This document shows positions 46,762 to 61,148 of a DNA stretch of 64,000 nt, in pieces (position 1 is the stretch's first letter; every line of letters begins with the position of its first letter). Source of the DNA: Adineta ricciae (lineage: Eukaryota; Rotifera; Eurotatoria; Adinetida; Adinetidae); assembly GCA_905250025.1 (NCBI GenBank), contig CAJNOJ010000212.1, positions 1 to 64,000 on the forward strand. Reading direction: 5' to 3'. The notes beneath the pieces are model-generated. The model was given only the letters and a program-made list of their open reading frames with translations, did not search any database and was not told the origin of the DNA. The position numbers and the translations under genes are program-made.

Positions 46762-48664
46762 TTATTCATATCCATATGTGTTAAGACATGCTTGTAGTTT
46801 TATATCAAATCGATTTTGATATGTTTTTGCACAAGAATCCAATCGGTTCGAAGCGATGGTTGTTAAAAATTCGGTAAGGAACAGATCAGAATTGGTTCGA
46901 GTACATATGGTATAATTCGTTAAACCTTGTGTATTTGGTCTTAATTGATCAAAACCTGATAAACCTTGACCGTAGAGTTGATTTCCATCAGCTGAGAGAA
47001 CGTATAACGATTGAACCTTTTGCAAATTCGTACAAAAGCCATTTGTGACATTGTTTTGCATTTGCACCATCAGTTGAGCTGCACTATTGTCCCACCTTTT
47101 ACAAACATTATTCAATATTGACAGAGAAACTGTAGTGAAACTTACCAAAAAATATCTCCTTCAGTTTGATTTGTACATTTGGCTAATGACGAGATCAATC
47201 CGTAAGTAAATGATGATAGTTGAAGATTCAATGCTTGTATTTTGTTGTTGAGTTGAGTCAGATTCGCAGTTAATTGTTTTTGTACACTTGATGGCATAGC
47301 AACTAGATTTTTGATTCCACTATCATCGACACGTTGAACGGCAAGAACATCTGAAAATCAAATATGATGACGTTACGAAGAAGATTCAGATGATAGATGT
47401 ATACCTAAGAAGACATTCGAACTGCTTCCTGAGGTTTTGTATGAATAAGGATAAACCCCTAAACTTGGATTTGGCACCAATGATGGATAATCAGCTATTG
47501 ATTTGAATTGACCACCTTGAAGAAAAACTTATATATACAACAAACATCAATTCGAAACGACTCACCAGAGAGGTACAGTGTTCCTATTTTTGATACGATC
47601 GATCGATCCCGGCTAATCGCTTCAGCAATATTCGTCATGGGACCAAGACATAAAATATCTACTGATCGTTGTGAATATTTCAATGTCGATATGATCAGTT
47701 CCACCGCATCGAATGGTGATGGTTGTAAGAAAATGTTGGTAGACTGATTGAGACAAGTTGGAGATGTGAGAAAGCTATCGATACCTTTGAGAATTGAACT
47801 TGCAATAATCCATCCAGTTGGAGATAATGATAGACTGCAAGAGAGAAAATGTTGAAAAATTTATTCTTTTGAACATAATAAACCTTGCTCCAGTGGCAAC
47901 TCCAACACCGTCTGTGCAGTTGACTAATCCAAGAAGGCTAAGAATATTCGATGTTGAATAGAACGGTGTACTAATCGAAAGGAAAGCATTGTTTTAGTAT
48001 GTAAATAGATGTTGCATTTCTTATACCTGTATCCATCTCCACTAGTTGTTATTGCGAGTATATCAACAGTTGGAACCTAGAATTTCCAGAATGATAGAGA
48101 TATCAGCTAATATGCTCTTACATTGAGAAGATAAAGGATCGCCCATAGATCATCAATATCTGTGTCGGTATCGATTAGCACCGGTTGTCTTGTAATATCT
48201 TGACTAATGCAATTCTGAACTTGTTTTACACGACTTGTGCTCTGACTAGTTGAGTTAGTCATCGTACTCGATTGTGCTAAAGAGAAATTCAAAGAGAGAC
48301 AATCATACAATCTTGGAAGAGAAAAATCTAACTTCCTGTCGCTTTCGATGCTAGTACAACACCAACTGGAACTGCAATGACAATAACAAGTATCACACCG
48401 ATCGTCAAACCAATAGCGAGTCCAATCAAGCATTGTTTGGTACAAAAACCTCGATTATTTCTGAAACCATAGAAATGCTCTTGTTATAACCTCGATTGAT
48501 ATGTTTTACCCTTTGGAAGGCTGTCTATCTTCTACATCGAATGATCTCGACCGTACAGGTAATTCTGTATGACCTTGCTGCATCGGTGGTAACGGATTGT
48601 TCAGATTATCAAAATCGTGTTCTATTCGTGTCTCACGAATAGTATTTCTGTTCGAAGTTTCCAT
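46762..48664 (-). CDS. Membrane-anchored nucleoside hydrolase (haplotype A)
   Basis: Collinear with 23450-25351. It has the start at 48664, the transmembrane exon near 48440-48325, DTDTDIDD near 48165-48140, VDILCLGPMTNIAEAISRD near 47670-47610, and the same C-terminus ending at 46762. No nonsense or frameshift lesion is seen in the exons I followed. Both haplotypes therefore appear to encode this enzyme. Confidence 0.78.
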
Positions 48665-50137
48665 AGATCAAGCTCACACTTGTGTATAAAAGTAAACTCA
48701 ACGAACAGAATTTATGTTCGAAATGACTGAAAAACACGAAAGTGAATGCAATTCTATCTGTCGTTTTCGATTAAGCCATACTTAAGTAAATAAAATGCGT
48801 TTCATTCATCAGTAACTCTTGCCAGGTAATATAAATGAAGCGTTGCAATTGATGTTTTTTTCTACTTTTTCATCGAAAGTGCACTTGATGGGTTGGTTGT
48901 TTTTTTTTCTACTTTTGCTTCTCATGAAGCAATTCGTTCTGCAAATTGGGTCAACAGGAACACGTTTATCATCACGGAATAAATTACTTCGAGGTCACAA
49001 TAACTAAAGTGAAGAGCTTTCTCTACAGGACAGGATTGTTTGTGTATGAATGTTGGTTGCTTTCATATTCAATAAGCAGCATGCAGGATAGAGAAAAATC
49101 GAATGTAAACAGCACGGTATTTTTTTCTTCATTTTTCATGTGTCGATAAGAAAAATAAAAGATTCGATCACGCATTTCGTATTTCAAAATTGGTCGATAG
49201 ATTTCTGGATCAGTTAACAAATAAAATGATGTATAATATATTCGAAATTAGAGAAGTATCGTTGATCAAAAGATTATGTATTTAATTCCATGAGCACCTG
49301 TTTAACACCTTGTCATACAGGTCCATATAAAGCGCTAAAGTGTATCGAATTCTACGAAATTAACCTTTTGAAATAAGTAATACGATTGTGTGAAGAAAAC
49401 CATTCGTCTATAGAATCACGTACGTGATCAAACGTTTTGAGAAATTCTTCTTAAATAAGTAGGATAACAAAAGGACGTCCGAACTGATTGTTTTTCGAAC
49501 TTATTGAAAAATGCAAACGCACATGGTTCGTTCGTGTGATATTTTTTCTTTTTAATTAACCTACCTTGGATTTTTTCCAGTTACTTATAAGAAAAGTTGA
49601 AAATTGATTTATAATTCTATATTTCCTGATTCACTGGTCAGTAAAAATCACTTTTGATTTGACAGTGCTCTGATGATCGATCACTATTAACATATCAAAA
49701 TCATCAAATACGCTATAATCTTCAATAACATTTAATCAGTACGCGGAACAATCATCTAGTTTATATATAACTGGTATTTCTAAGTCAGTTAATTACATCC
49801 GGCATTTTCAGTACATATCAAAAACAAAAATTAGATATATTTCTTCTTAGATCGAATAGCGATCTTTGTTTTGATCATATTTTAACACGTGGTGAATATT
49901 TATGTTATAAGTAAGATACAATACGTTTTTGTCGAACGGCTTGTCATTCACTGATCAAATTTACCGTGTAAATATATTGTACTGTACTCGATCACCAATA
50001 TAAACGATGAATATAGTAGTGCAAAATAATAGAAAAAAAACAGCGGCCTAAATCACATCAAGGTAAATTTCATTGTAAGTGATAGATAACTTTTGCGTCG
50101 AATTGGTATTGGTGAATTGAATTGTCGAAAGTGCAAA
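48665..50137. promoter_or_regulatory. Divergent intergenic region (haplotype A)
   Basis: Counterpart of 25352-26828, conserved along most of its length. No gene is seen. The small frames at 48819-49220 differ between the copies. Confidence 0.35.
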
Positions 50138-53100
50138 ATGTGAATACCAAACAGCTCATCGAATAATCAACGTCATCCAGAAGAAGTATATACTGTTATA
50201 GAATCATTGAAAAAAATGCATCATGCAAAAGACGATGAGAATAGCGATATTTTGAAGATTGAAGTAGCAAAAAAGTTTGTTTAATCTGTTAAATATGATT
50301 AATATAATGTGAATATCTATTTCAAATAGAAACAATCTACGTTCATGGATATTAGTTGGTCTACTTGTTAGTATCTCATTGATTATTGGAGTATTAGTCG
50401 TTTGTTTTACTGTACCAAAGCAAGGTATGTTGTTCGTTCTGTATTATAAGTACGTTTTTGAGAAAATATTCGTTTAGATCATACTTGTCAATTCAAATTT
50501 CGACAAACAATGAAAAGCTCGGTTGTTCACAGTTCACAACCACGTTCGATCGCTGTCGGTGATTTCAATAAAGATCAACAACTCGACATCGCTGCTGCTA
50601 ACTCGGGCACGAATGCAATTGTTGTGTTCAATTTGGATACGAACGGAACCATTCTGACAGAGCAAACGTATGCAACAGGTGCAGGATCTCGTCCGTGTTC
50701 GGTGGTCGTTAGTGATTTCAATCAGGACGGATATGTGGATATTGCTGTGGCTAATAATGGAACAAATAGTATTGGTCTGTTCATCAATAACGGAAGTGGA
50801 TCATTTCTCCCTCAACAAGTTCTTTCGACTAGTTCCTTCCATCCATCCTTTCTTGCAACTGGTGATTTTAATCATGACAATTATTCGGATATTGCTGCTG
50901 TTTATTATGGCACTGATAATATTGGTATACATTTGGCAAATTATGATGGAACTTTTCAAAATGGACTTGTTTATAGTACCGGTTATGATTCATTTCCACA
51001 TTCATTAGCAGTCGGCGATTTGAATCAAGACAATCAATTGGACATTACTGTTGCAAACTATGGCACGAACAATATCGGAATTTTTATGGGGCAAGATAAT
51101 GGAATCTTTATAAACAAATATATTTATACCACTGCGCCAAATTCTCATCCAATATCTGTTACTCTTGGCGATGTGAACCAAGATAATCACCTAGATATCC
51201 TTGTCTGTCATTATGGTCTTGGTAGTATCGGCATATTTGTTAATCGAGGTGATGGTACTTTTGCCAGTCAAATTCGATACCCCATTGATTCTCAATATCG
51301 TCTGCAACTTATTACTGTTGGCTATATTAATACAGATCAATATCTTGATGTGGTTATTGTCGATTCGGAAAATGACCGAATACATATTCTGCCCGGTTAT
51401 GGTAATGCGAGTTTTGGCGCATTAACTACCTATGATTCTGTTAGTGGATCGAATCCATCCTTTATCGCAGTTGTGGATTTTGATAAAGATAACCGATCTG
51501 ATCTTGTCGTTGCTAATTACGGCAAAAATAGTATAGATATATTGTGTGATTATTCAAGTAAACCCTCTGTTCGACAAACGACATATTTCATCGGTAGTGA
51601 TTCTCGTCCATCGTCTGTTGTTATTCACGATTTCAATAAAGATGGTCAATTAGATGCACTCGTTGACAATTTTAATAACGATTATGTTGTTATTTTCGAT
51701 GGGATTGGCAAGGGTAAATTCGTTCAAGGAGATGTTTATCCAACAGGTATGGGATCTTCTCCACAATATATGTGTCTCGGAGATCTAAATGCTGATAATC
51801 GTACGGATATGGTAGTAGTTAATTTAGGAAGTAATTCTCTTGGAATCTTTTTTGGCAACGAAGATGGAACGTTTCAATCTATGAAATCGTATTCGACTGG
51901 TACTCAGCCATGGTTTGCGGCTCTTGGGGATTTAGATAATGATACATATCTAGACATCGTGGCTGTCAATTTGCTGTCAAGTTCTATAAACATATTTTTA
52001 AATGACGGTAGCGGAAATTTCAGTAGGCAAAAGACATTCTCGACAGGTACCGCTTCTGAGCCGACTGCAGTTACTATAGGAGATCTGAGTAATGATGGTT
52101 ATCTCGATCTCGCCGTCACTCTCACAACGCCAGCGTCCATTGGCGTCTTTTTAGGCTTAGGCAATGGAAGTTTCGGAGACATGATAATATACTCAGCCGA
52201 TTGCGGAGAATTCTCTTTTATGGTTGTCTTCGCTGATCTAAATCGAGACAGGCACTTAGATATTGTTATTACCTGTCCAACCAAGGATCGCGTATTCGTT
52301 TATTTCGGAATCGGTGATGGAACATTCCCATCAGCTATCGGATTTTTCACCGGATCTAACACATTTCCTTACTATGTGTATATTAACGACTTTAATAATG
52401 ATCAACATCTTGATATTGCCACAACTTGCGCTACGACAAATGAATTAGTCATTTTTTATGGAGACAGTACAGAAAATTTTATTTTGGCACGAAGATATTT
52501 GACGGGCAATGGTTCAAGTCCATATGCTCTTACTACTGCAGACCTTAATCATGACGAACATTTAGAATATGTAGTCACCTACTGGAGTACTGGATATTTT
52601 GCTGTATTAACTGAGTACGATGCTGCTGAATTCAGCAACCAATTCTCCTATAATACAGGATCTGCTCCACATCCATATTCGTTGGCCACTGGCGATTTCA
52701 ACGACGATAATCAAACAGATGTTGTCGTTGCCAATTCAGATGCTGATAGTATCAATATCTTGTTTGGTTTAAACAACGGCATGTTTAGCACACCAATTAT
52801 CTATTCAACTGGTACTGACAGTTCTCCACAATATGTTATTACCGGCGACGTTGATAAAGACAACCATTTAGACATTATTAGTTTGAATGCAAAAGAAAAC
52901 ACAATGAGTATAATTATGAATAACGGCAATGGAAGTTTTGCCCAACAAAAAAAGTATACAACTGGATCGGATTCATTTCCATCTAGTATAGTTATGGGTG
53001 ATCTTAATAATGACAATCGCAACGATTTTGTTATCGCAAATAAAGAAAGTGATAGTATCGGCTTTTTTATTGGATTTGATTATACATAATTTCAAAATCA

Positions 53101-54769
53101 GTTCACGTATTCACTTGAAAATGCTCGAGGACCATCTGCTGCTCGAGTTTGTGATGTGAATGGTGATACGTATCTCGATATGGTTGTACTTTATCAAGTC
53201 AGTAATCTGTTAGGTGTATTTCTTGGACACGGCAATGGAAGTTTCACCATCTCAACACTTCATTCAACAGAACCTAACGCCGACCCGTACGAGTTCGCTA
53301 TCGCAGACTTCAACAAAGATGATCATGTAGATATCGTCGTGATTTATTTCAACAGCAACGTCGTAGGCATATTTCTTGGATATGGCAATGGAAGTTTTTC
53401 AAATACAATAACATTTTCGACTGAAACGGATACAATTCCACGAAGTTTGACCATCGGAGATGTAAACAATGATGATCGAGTAGATATTGTCACAGTGAAC
53501 ACTTATGCTGATACTATAAGTATATTTCTCGGAGAAGGTACAGGAAATTTCACTCTGATAGAAACCTATTTGACTGAAGCTTCAGCTCAGCCGCGTGAAG
53601 CATCCATTGGGGATTTAAATAAGGATGGCAATATGGATATTGTTGTATGTAATTATTATACTAGCACTACAAGCATTTTTCTCGGCTATGGCAATGGAAG
53701 TTTTCAAGCCCAAGTGTTATACTCCGTAGGTTATCAGGCCTGGGCTAATTCAATAAATCTTGCCGATTTCAATAATGATAGTATACTGGATATTGTCGTA
53801 ACTAATTATAATGGAAACAATGTTGCCATTCTTTTAGGGCTAGGGGATGGCACATTCAGTAATGTAAGCGCATATTCGATAGGCGATGGTGCTGGACCTT
53901 CTTACCAATCTATTGGAGATTTTAATAATGATCAAATTTTAGATATTGCTGTTGTTAACATTATCATAAATACAGTTGTTATTCTATTTGGATTTGGAGA
54001 TGGGACGTTCTTGTTAGGGACTACTTATTCTGCTGATGCAAACTTTGCACCAGGATCCATAGCTTCAGGCGATTTCAATCACGATGGACAATCAGATATC
54101 ATGTTGACAAATTTCATAACCAATACGATTATTGTTTTCGTTGACTATGACCGTCATTCATATGCAGGTGTAATAGCACATCGACTCGCTGATGGATCAC
54201 AGCCACATTCGGCTGCTCTTGGTGATTTGAATGATGATGGTCGGTTAGATATTGTCGTAGCCAATTATGGCACTGATAACATTGGCATCTTATTGGGACT
54301 TGGCAATGCATTGTTTAGTTCCATGATAACATACTCAACAGGAAATGATTCCCATCCGCGTTCTCTTGCTATTGCTGATTTTAATCATGATAACCACTTA
54401 GATATTGTTGTTACTAACTCGGAAACGAACGATGTCGCCATCTTTCATGGTTATAGCAATGGAACGTTTACTCTTACGGCACTCTACTCAACAGGTGTTC
54501 GCTCCCGGCCTTCTACAATCACTGTTGGCGATGTTGATAATGATAATAATTTAGATTTGATCGTTGCCAATTCTGGTACAAGCAATATATTTGTATTGTA
54601 CGGATATGGAAATGGAACATTTGGAAATGAAACTTCATATCCATTAGGTTATGAAAGTCTCCCATATTCAATCGCATTGGCTGATTTAAATAATGATGAA
54701 CGAATAGATATGGCTATAGCAAGCTACGGCACAGACAATATAGATACTCTCGTAAAAATGTGTGACTAA
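50138..54769 (+). pseudogene. FG-GAP/VCBS repeat membrane protein with nonsense codon (haplotype A)
   Basis: Same three exons and total length as 26829-31460. There are two lesions. The original ATG (50138) is followed at once by TGA, although an in-frame ATG at 50216 could still start a protein with the transmembrane helix. A TCA to TAA change at 53087-53089 stops translation after about two thirds of the repeat array. The frame is otherwise open to 54769 with conserved repeats, so the nonsense change is recent. If translated from 50216 the product would be a truncated receptor with fewer propellers. Confidence 0.85.
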
Positions 54770-55068
54770 TTGTATATGTTATTCTTTCATCAATAAATAT
54801 ATTAATTGAGAATAAACGAGAGCAGCACATCGACCCGTTCGAACTAATTATATTGTTGAGTAAGACTAAACACTTCGTATCGTAACCGATTTCAGCAGTT
54901 TTTTCACATCGTCAGACGGCAGAGTACTCTCAGGTATATGTAAAATACATTTATTTCATACTGCCGAGCGGTCCAGACATCGGCGACATCTGCTGACGTA
55001 CATTCAGACAGCTTCTGATAACATTGCAAAAGGTAATCGTGGTGCATTATGTTATCATAGAAAAAGAA

Positions 55069-57088
55069 ATGAAGTCGTGTTTGGAAGCATTGTCAACAGA
55101 AATAATATTTGAAATCTTTGATTATTTGAATCCATGGCATATACTCTACGGTTTCATTGGAATCAATCGCTATTTTGATCAAATTGTTCGTTCATATCCA
55201 TTAAAACTCGATTTTCAGCAAATATCTCGATCAAAATTCGATTTTATCTGTCAAAATATTCAACCAAAACAAGTTTATCATCTTCTATTATCAGAAAAAT
55301 TCATGCCGGATCAAATACGACTCCTTCTCAATCATTTTCCACGATTTCAAAAAGAATTTCTTAACTTAAGATCAGTCAATTTTCTTTTTATGAAAACCTT
55401 TCGCCTGGATTTACCAGACAATACTTCATCATTAACATTTAAACAAAATTTTCCAAAAGAAAACTCCGATTCTATTACAAAGGAAGTTATTTATCATCAA
55501 GCAAATTGTCTAACCTATCTTGATGTTGATTCTGTTAATGCAATACCCGTTAACAACATTTATTTTAATGTATTGACACATTTGATCATCAATGACGATT
55601 GTTTGTTTTCTCAGTTTGAACAAATATCTTGCTGTATTCAAATTTCATCACTCATTCATTTAAAAGTTTCTATTTATGATGAAGACATGCCTTTTTTACC
55701 AAAACTGAAACTAGTTTGTCAAAATCTAATCTCATTGTCCCATCTCGACATAAGTCTACGTAAGAACAAGTGCCAAAATAAGTTTATTGATCGTGTATTT
55801 CATTGTAGGTACAACATTGTCGTTTGATTTATTAGAAGAATGTTTAATTAAGTTGGTGAAATTGAAATATTTGACAATCCAAGCATGGGGACATCCTGAT
55901 CTTATCGATGGTACTCGATGGGAAGAGTTTCTTCGACGAACACGTATTGAACAATTTAATTTCCAATTGTCTTTGTATACATCGTCACCATTATCACAAC
56001 AGGAACAGCTAGCAGCACTTGAACGGTTTCGATCATCATTTTGGCTGGAAGAAAAACATTGGTATGTCGCTTGTGAACACGTTCCTTACGAAAAACAGTT
56101 TAGAATATATTCATTACCTTATTTTCTTCCAAATCAAATTAATGAGTCACAAGAAAAATACGTGTATCCACCATTATCAACCGTGCCAATCAATCTCCAC
56201 AATCAATTCTTTTTTCAAACTACGATTGATTCTTATACATATATTCCCGAAGAAAGAAGAACATTACCAATGTATCGTTTTACTAAAATTCAATTGTTAG
56301 AAATTTGGTGGCGTCGATATACGCATGTCACATACCAAGAGTTCATCAACACTCTTACATCCTCCATTGATCTTAACCAAATTAAGACACTCGATTTTGC
56401 ATATATTGTTGGTCCAGGAATCAGTTATTTACAATTACTGCTCGCACATACACCCCAATTAAATCACTTGATTACGAATGTATTCGATACATCATTGATT
56501 CTACCTGAACATATATATTCTTTGACATTACGTAAAGTGAAACCTGCTTTTTATGAAGAATCGTTTTATCCAATTGATGTTGAAAATGTTGGTGAATTTT
56601 CTCGAATGTTAATGCATGTTCAAAATTTGACTGTTCCAGTCGACACTGAAGAAATAATGATTCAGATTATCGATAAGTTTCAACACTTGCAAACTGTTAC
56701 ATTTCAATGTGGTCACAGTCTTCTATCCAATATTTCTTCCGAATGGTTTCAAACAAATACTCATCGTCTGAGTCAACGTCATTCAAACACTTATACTACA
56801 ACACAAAGACTGAAAATGAATGATCCGGCACCGACGGAATCTCAATCATTTACTTTTCGCTCAAACAATAGACAAAAATTTACCAGTGATGATGATGATC
56901 AATTCAGCTTAATTAATCCTACACTGAATAATATTCAGTTTACATGTCAAATAAGGTCTAATACAGATCTCGATAGGAAAAAAACACGAATAGACTTGCA
57001 TGAGGGTAACTATGTAAAACGGCCCGTATACATTCATTATGATAGGCGACCTAAGAGTGAAATTTGTTTGTCTATGATCGATCAATAG
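55069..57088 (+). CDS. F-box protein with LRR-like C-terminal region (haplotype A)
   Basis: Copy of 31759-33778 with the same two exons (intron from 55760 with a GTAAGA donor) and 656 residues. The F-box (LEALSTEIIFEIFDYL) is intact, and its YL matches the F-box consensus better than the CL of the other copy. No lesions. The tail with SDDDDQFSL is nearly invariant, whereas the middle shows clustered amino-acid changes (for example around 56145-56165). Confidence 0.78.
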
Positions 57089-57864
57089 TTAGTTTACAGA
57101 GAACATTCTGGCCTGAAATTCGATACCTTGTTTTTTTCGTCTTTCATAATAAATATATCGACAGGAGTTTCTTCGAAGCATTCGGAATATTAATGCAGAG
57201 ATACACTACGTATTTGTCTCGATAAGTCACTATTGGTGATCGATATGATTGTAATAAAGTATGACGTACATACTGGTATAACGATGTTTTTTTGTTCTTC
57301 TGAAATCATATTCGGAAAATGTCTTTATCATGTATCAGTTTGCTAATAACATATGGAAGAGACAACACGTCTTATTTCGCCAATGTTCAACATAACAATG
57401 AAACTATATGGATTTATCGATTATGTATTAAATCATGCGGACAGATTGTGTTCGTATATACTTCTGAAATTTTCATTGTACTTCGTTATTGTATTTTCTT
57501 CTCTATATGAGCGATCTCTATAGATAAAAATCGAACAATATCACATCTATTTTTGCGCATAAAGAAAGTATTTTTACCGTTCTACGTAAGTAGTCATCAG
57601 TGTCTTCATAATAAAGCGCGTGAATACAAAAAAATTCATGCTCTTACAGGTAAAGTTGGTTTAGTCTGTAAATAAAGAAAGATAAATATTTTTCTCTATA
57701 GTGTGAATGTAAAATGTATTTTCATTCTGATTTTTTTATAAGCAAGACTAAAAGATAATTATATTTTGTTGGAGAATAAAAGTCTCTAAGTTCCGATTCT
57801 ATATCTCTGTGTAGAGAGCGTTGCACATATCTATACATCAAGAAAAGATTAGTATACTTTCATC
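57089..57864. other. Intergenic, no gene seen
   Basis: Counterpart of 33779-34683, with about 100 bases fewer. No conserved frame. Confidence 0.45.
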
Positions 57865-60690
57865 ATGTTGACTGATTTCAGATTGGCATTAATGTTTTTC
57901 TATTTTTGTGTGGGTATCATTATTTTTATTTTTCTGGTATGGTGTAGCCAAAGTAATCGTATGATGATCAAAGACACATATATGTTAAGGCTTTTTCATG
58001 TAGTCGACTCTAAAACTTCTGTGCACTTAACAACATCAAAACCAGTTTCTTCTGACTCACTACGCAAGTCGCCTGCTCATAGTGTCATGGAAGAGCCGTT
58101 CGAACCAGATATATCATTAGATGCACCATCAGAATCATCAATAGTGTCTACTGATGCTCTGCTTCAAAATGAAATTGAATGTGCCGAAAGTTCTTATTCG
58201 ACTTCTTGGCAGCCACAGTATTTGGAAGAACAGACTGAGATGATCAATTATGAAGCATTCAGTGATCCGATAATCAATGCAGTATATGTTTGTGATACAC
58301 TGTCTAATCAATATAAAAGAACAAAACCAATAGCTTCGACTTTTATGATGGTGAATCAAACAGAAGGAGTATTTTCTTACGAAATATATATGTCCTACAT
58401 TCTTTCATGGGATCCTGCTTGGCTTAATCAACCCCGTAAGAACGAAACTATTTTTTATTTAACACAAGATTTGCATTTTGAAGATCTGAAGCCTGGTGTT
58501 TTGTATGAAAATTATTGTATAAATAATCGTTCAGCAACTCCAGTAAGGCAACGATATACATCCTTCAGTGATTATGAATCAGCACATTTACCTTGTCTTC
58601 TTGAAGAAACATGGCAAAATGTATATCAGCATAGTTCTCGAAGAGAGAGTCAATTTTATTTTCATTGTGTTTAGGTAAAACAAGACATTCAGGAGCGTTT
58701 AGAACAAAATAAAGGTAAACCACCAACGATATGTCAAGCATACATGGTTCGAACAGAAGTAAAACGAAAAATTGGTTTGATGGAATTATATTGTCAAAGT
58801 AACGATTCGAGCGGATTTCAATAGATCTTAATCAGACTTTCTCATATAGTTCTTACAGTGGATGATGATCCCATGCGGCCAAGATACAATGATCTTCTAC
58901 TCATTACGGCTTTCGATAACCAACAATTTTTTGGCATACTACAGAAACAACAGCGTGTTTCTAATCGTAAATTCATTCATCGAATGTTAGGTAAGTATGT
59001 GTGGATGCAAAGAACTGCTTTGTGTTGAATTTTCTATTTTGCTTTTTCATAGCTTTTGATCCTCGTTTGAATACTAGACCATCAGAAATAGTTTGTATTG
59101 AACTAACAATCGGCATTGTTTTGAAGTGTTCGCCGTTAATTACTGGTTCGTGTATTCATGTGCAGGTCAATGAAATAGAACTTCGAACAAACTTCAGTGA
59201 ATACTTTCGCTATTGAAATAGGTGATGGCATCGCTTGTTTCCAATCTGCGTCGGTTCCGAGCATTGTCTTTGCTTCCTTCGTTACCTTTGGTGTCAGAAC
59301 TTCTCTCTCCTTCAGTCGACGATATGACCTTCCAAGTAAACTTACCACGTCTACCACAGTTCGATATGGAAAACAATGGGGTAAGAAAAATGTTTGTGCT
59401 CTTTGACAAACGCTATCATGAGGAGTTAAGGCAAAGAATGCAGCTCAGTATCAAGTGATAAATGAAGCTGTATCTATCGTTTGCGGACCACGGCGGAATT
59501 CATCTCGTATCTACGTTGTACAAGGGCCTCCTGGCACAGGTAAAGGAAAAAGTATTTAAGTTTCTTGATTTCTTGACTATTTCATATTCGAGGCAAATCT
59601 CATACCATTGTTAATATTGTAAAATCGATAAATCAAGTAAAAAATACCTTGCTAGGCATTTACAGGAAAGTATTTAAACGGCTTTTTAGCAATGGAATTT
59701 GATGAGAAAGCGGAAGAAACTGCGTATTCTTGTGTGCACTCCTTCGAATGGTGCATGTGATGACCTTACACAAAGACTCGCCAAAATAGATGGTCAATAG
59801 AATTGAGATAAACACTATTCATATTCCTACATTGTCTTGTTTATTCAGATCTCATCGTGGCTCGTGCTGGTCATAATGAATATACAGACACCTCTTGCGT
59901 GTCTTTGTTCAAATCAACGATGCTCAAAGAAATCATTGAACAACTATCACCACTAGGTATGGTGGATGTTTTCGAAAAACCTTTGTTTATCTATGTTAAA
60001 TAGAATTCTATTCGTCGACAAATACATGTCCAAGAGAGTTAAGTTTACTGAAGCAAAGAGATTTAGAAGAAGCGAATGTGGTTGTCTCAACGTTAAACTA
60101 CGTTGGAAACTCAATTTTTGATCCATTTTCTTGCGATAAAAGTCAGACTCTATGTTTCGACTGTTTAATTATTGATGAAGCTGGCCAGTCTCTCGAAATC
60201 GACACATTTATTCCTTTGCGTCTGCTCATCAGATGTGTATTGCTTTTTGGTGATCCCGAACAATTGCCACCCACNCCGTCTAGACATCGGTAATTATACT
60301 CTAGCGTGCGACATGCATCCCGTATACAAAATGTACTTTAGGGACAGTTGATGGATTTCAAGGACGAGAAAAAGATATCATTTTGATTTCCACTGTTCGC
60401 ACGTGTGGTGACAAATGTGGACAACAAAGTATTGGATTCGTAGCTGATCGACGTCGACTTAATGTAGCAGTGACTCGAGGTAAATATGCTGTGTACATCA
60501 TCGGACATGCGAAATCATTACATGTAAGTCATATCCATCAATAAATGGACTACACAGTATAAAATAAATCATTCCTAACTACTTTTAGGTCAATAAAGAT
60601 TGGCGTTCGCTCATTCGCAACGCAAGACAGCGTCAATGCATCCTTAACTATAAAACATATCAGGATTTTAATTGGCTACACCGATTATAA
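57865..60690 (+). CDS. Senataxin/UPF1-like SF1 helicase, interrupted by gap (haplotype A)
   Basis: Collinear with 34684-38031. The first exon is open where the other copy is frameshifted (ATTTTTTATTTAACACAAG near 58450), so the N-terminal hydrophobic stretch, the pre-helicase region and LLEETWQNV read continuously. Motifs seen are GPPGTGK (split by an intron after 59540), VCTPSNGACDDL, canonical DEAGQ (60177 region) and FGDPEQLPP. Then the n at 60275 replaces about 520 bases that hold the QYRM and PYRAQ segments. VDGFQGREKDIILIS and RRRLNVAVTRGK follow, with the stop at 60688-60690. If the missing part is only unsequenced, this is the intact allele. Confidence 0.75.
60275..60275. other. Single n, probable assembly gap
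   Basis: The flanks correspond to about 37097 and 37618 of haplotype B, so roughly 520 bases are missing. Either an unsized gap or a true deletion marked by an ambiguous base is possible. Confidence 0.7.
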
Positions 60691-61148
60691 GTTAGTTAAT
60701 GAGTTTTTTAATGAACAAAATATAATAGCACAGCACCATTTGTGTACTCACCCATTATTATTTTCTGATATCGCATTTCATAATTATTGTTGTCAGCCGT
60801 GTTAACAAGGAAAAAAGGTCATGTTGTTTAACAAAACGTCAAAGAACGGTGAATAGAATGCTTTTTAGGAAAAAAATGCCTAAAAGTATTGTTAAAAGGT
60901 TAATATCAATAGAACTCTGGCCTGGTGTATATGAGGGGACGTGCAGATGTACGTATACTCCTAACAATCACTCTAACACATGCACACACAAAGTTTTCTT
61001 GTCTTTCTGTTAAACCGAATGGGAAATGAAAAAGTTTCCAAATAAACGAATTAGAAATTGAAAATACCCTGATAAACATTGATGAAAGTCATGTGTCCAT
61101 ACAGCATCACGCTAACAACGCCGCTTCGTTCTTCTTTCGTCAACAGTT
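60691..61148. other. Intergenic, no gene seen
   Basis: Counterpart of 38032-38687, shorter by about 200 bases. Confidence 0.45.
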
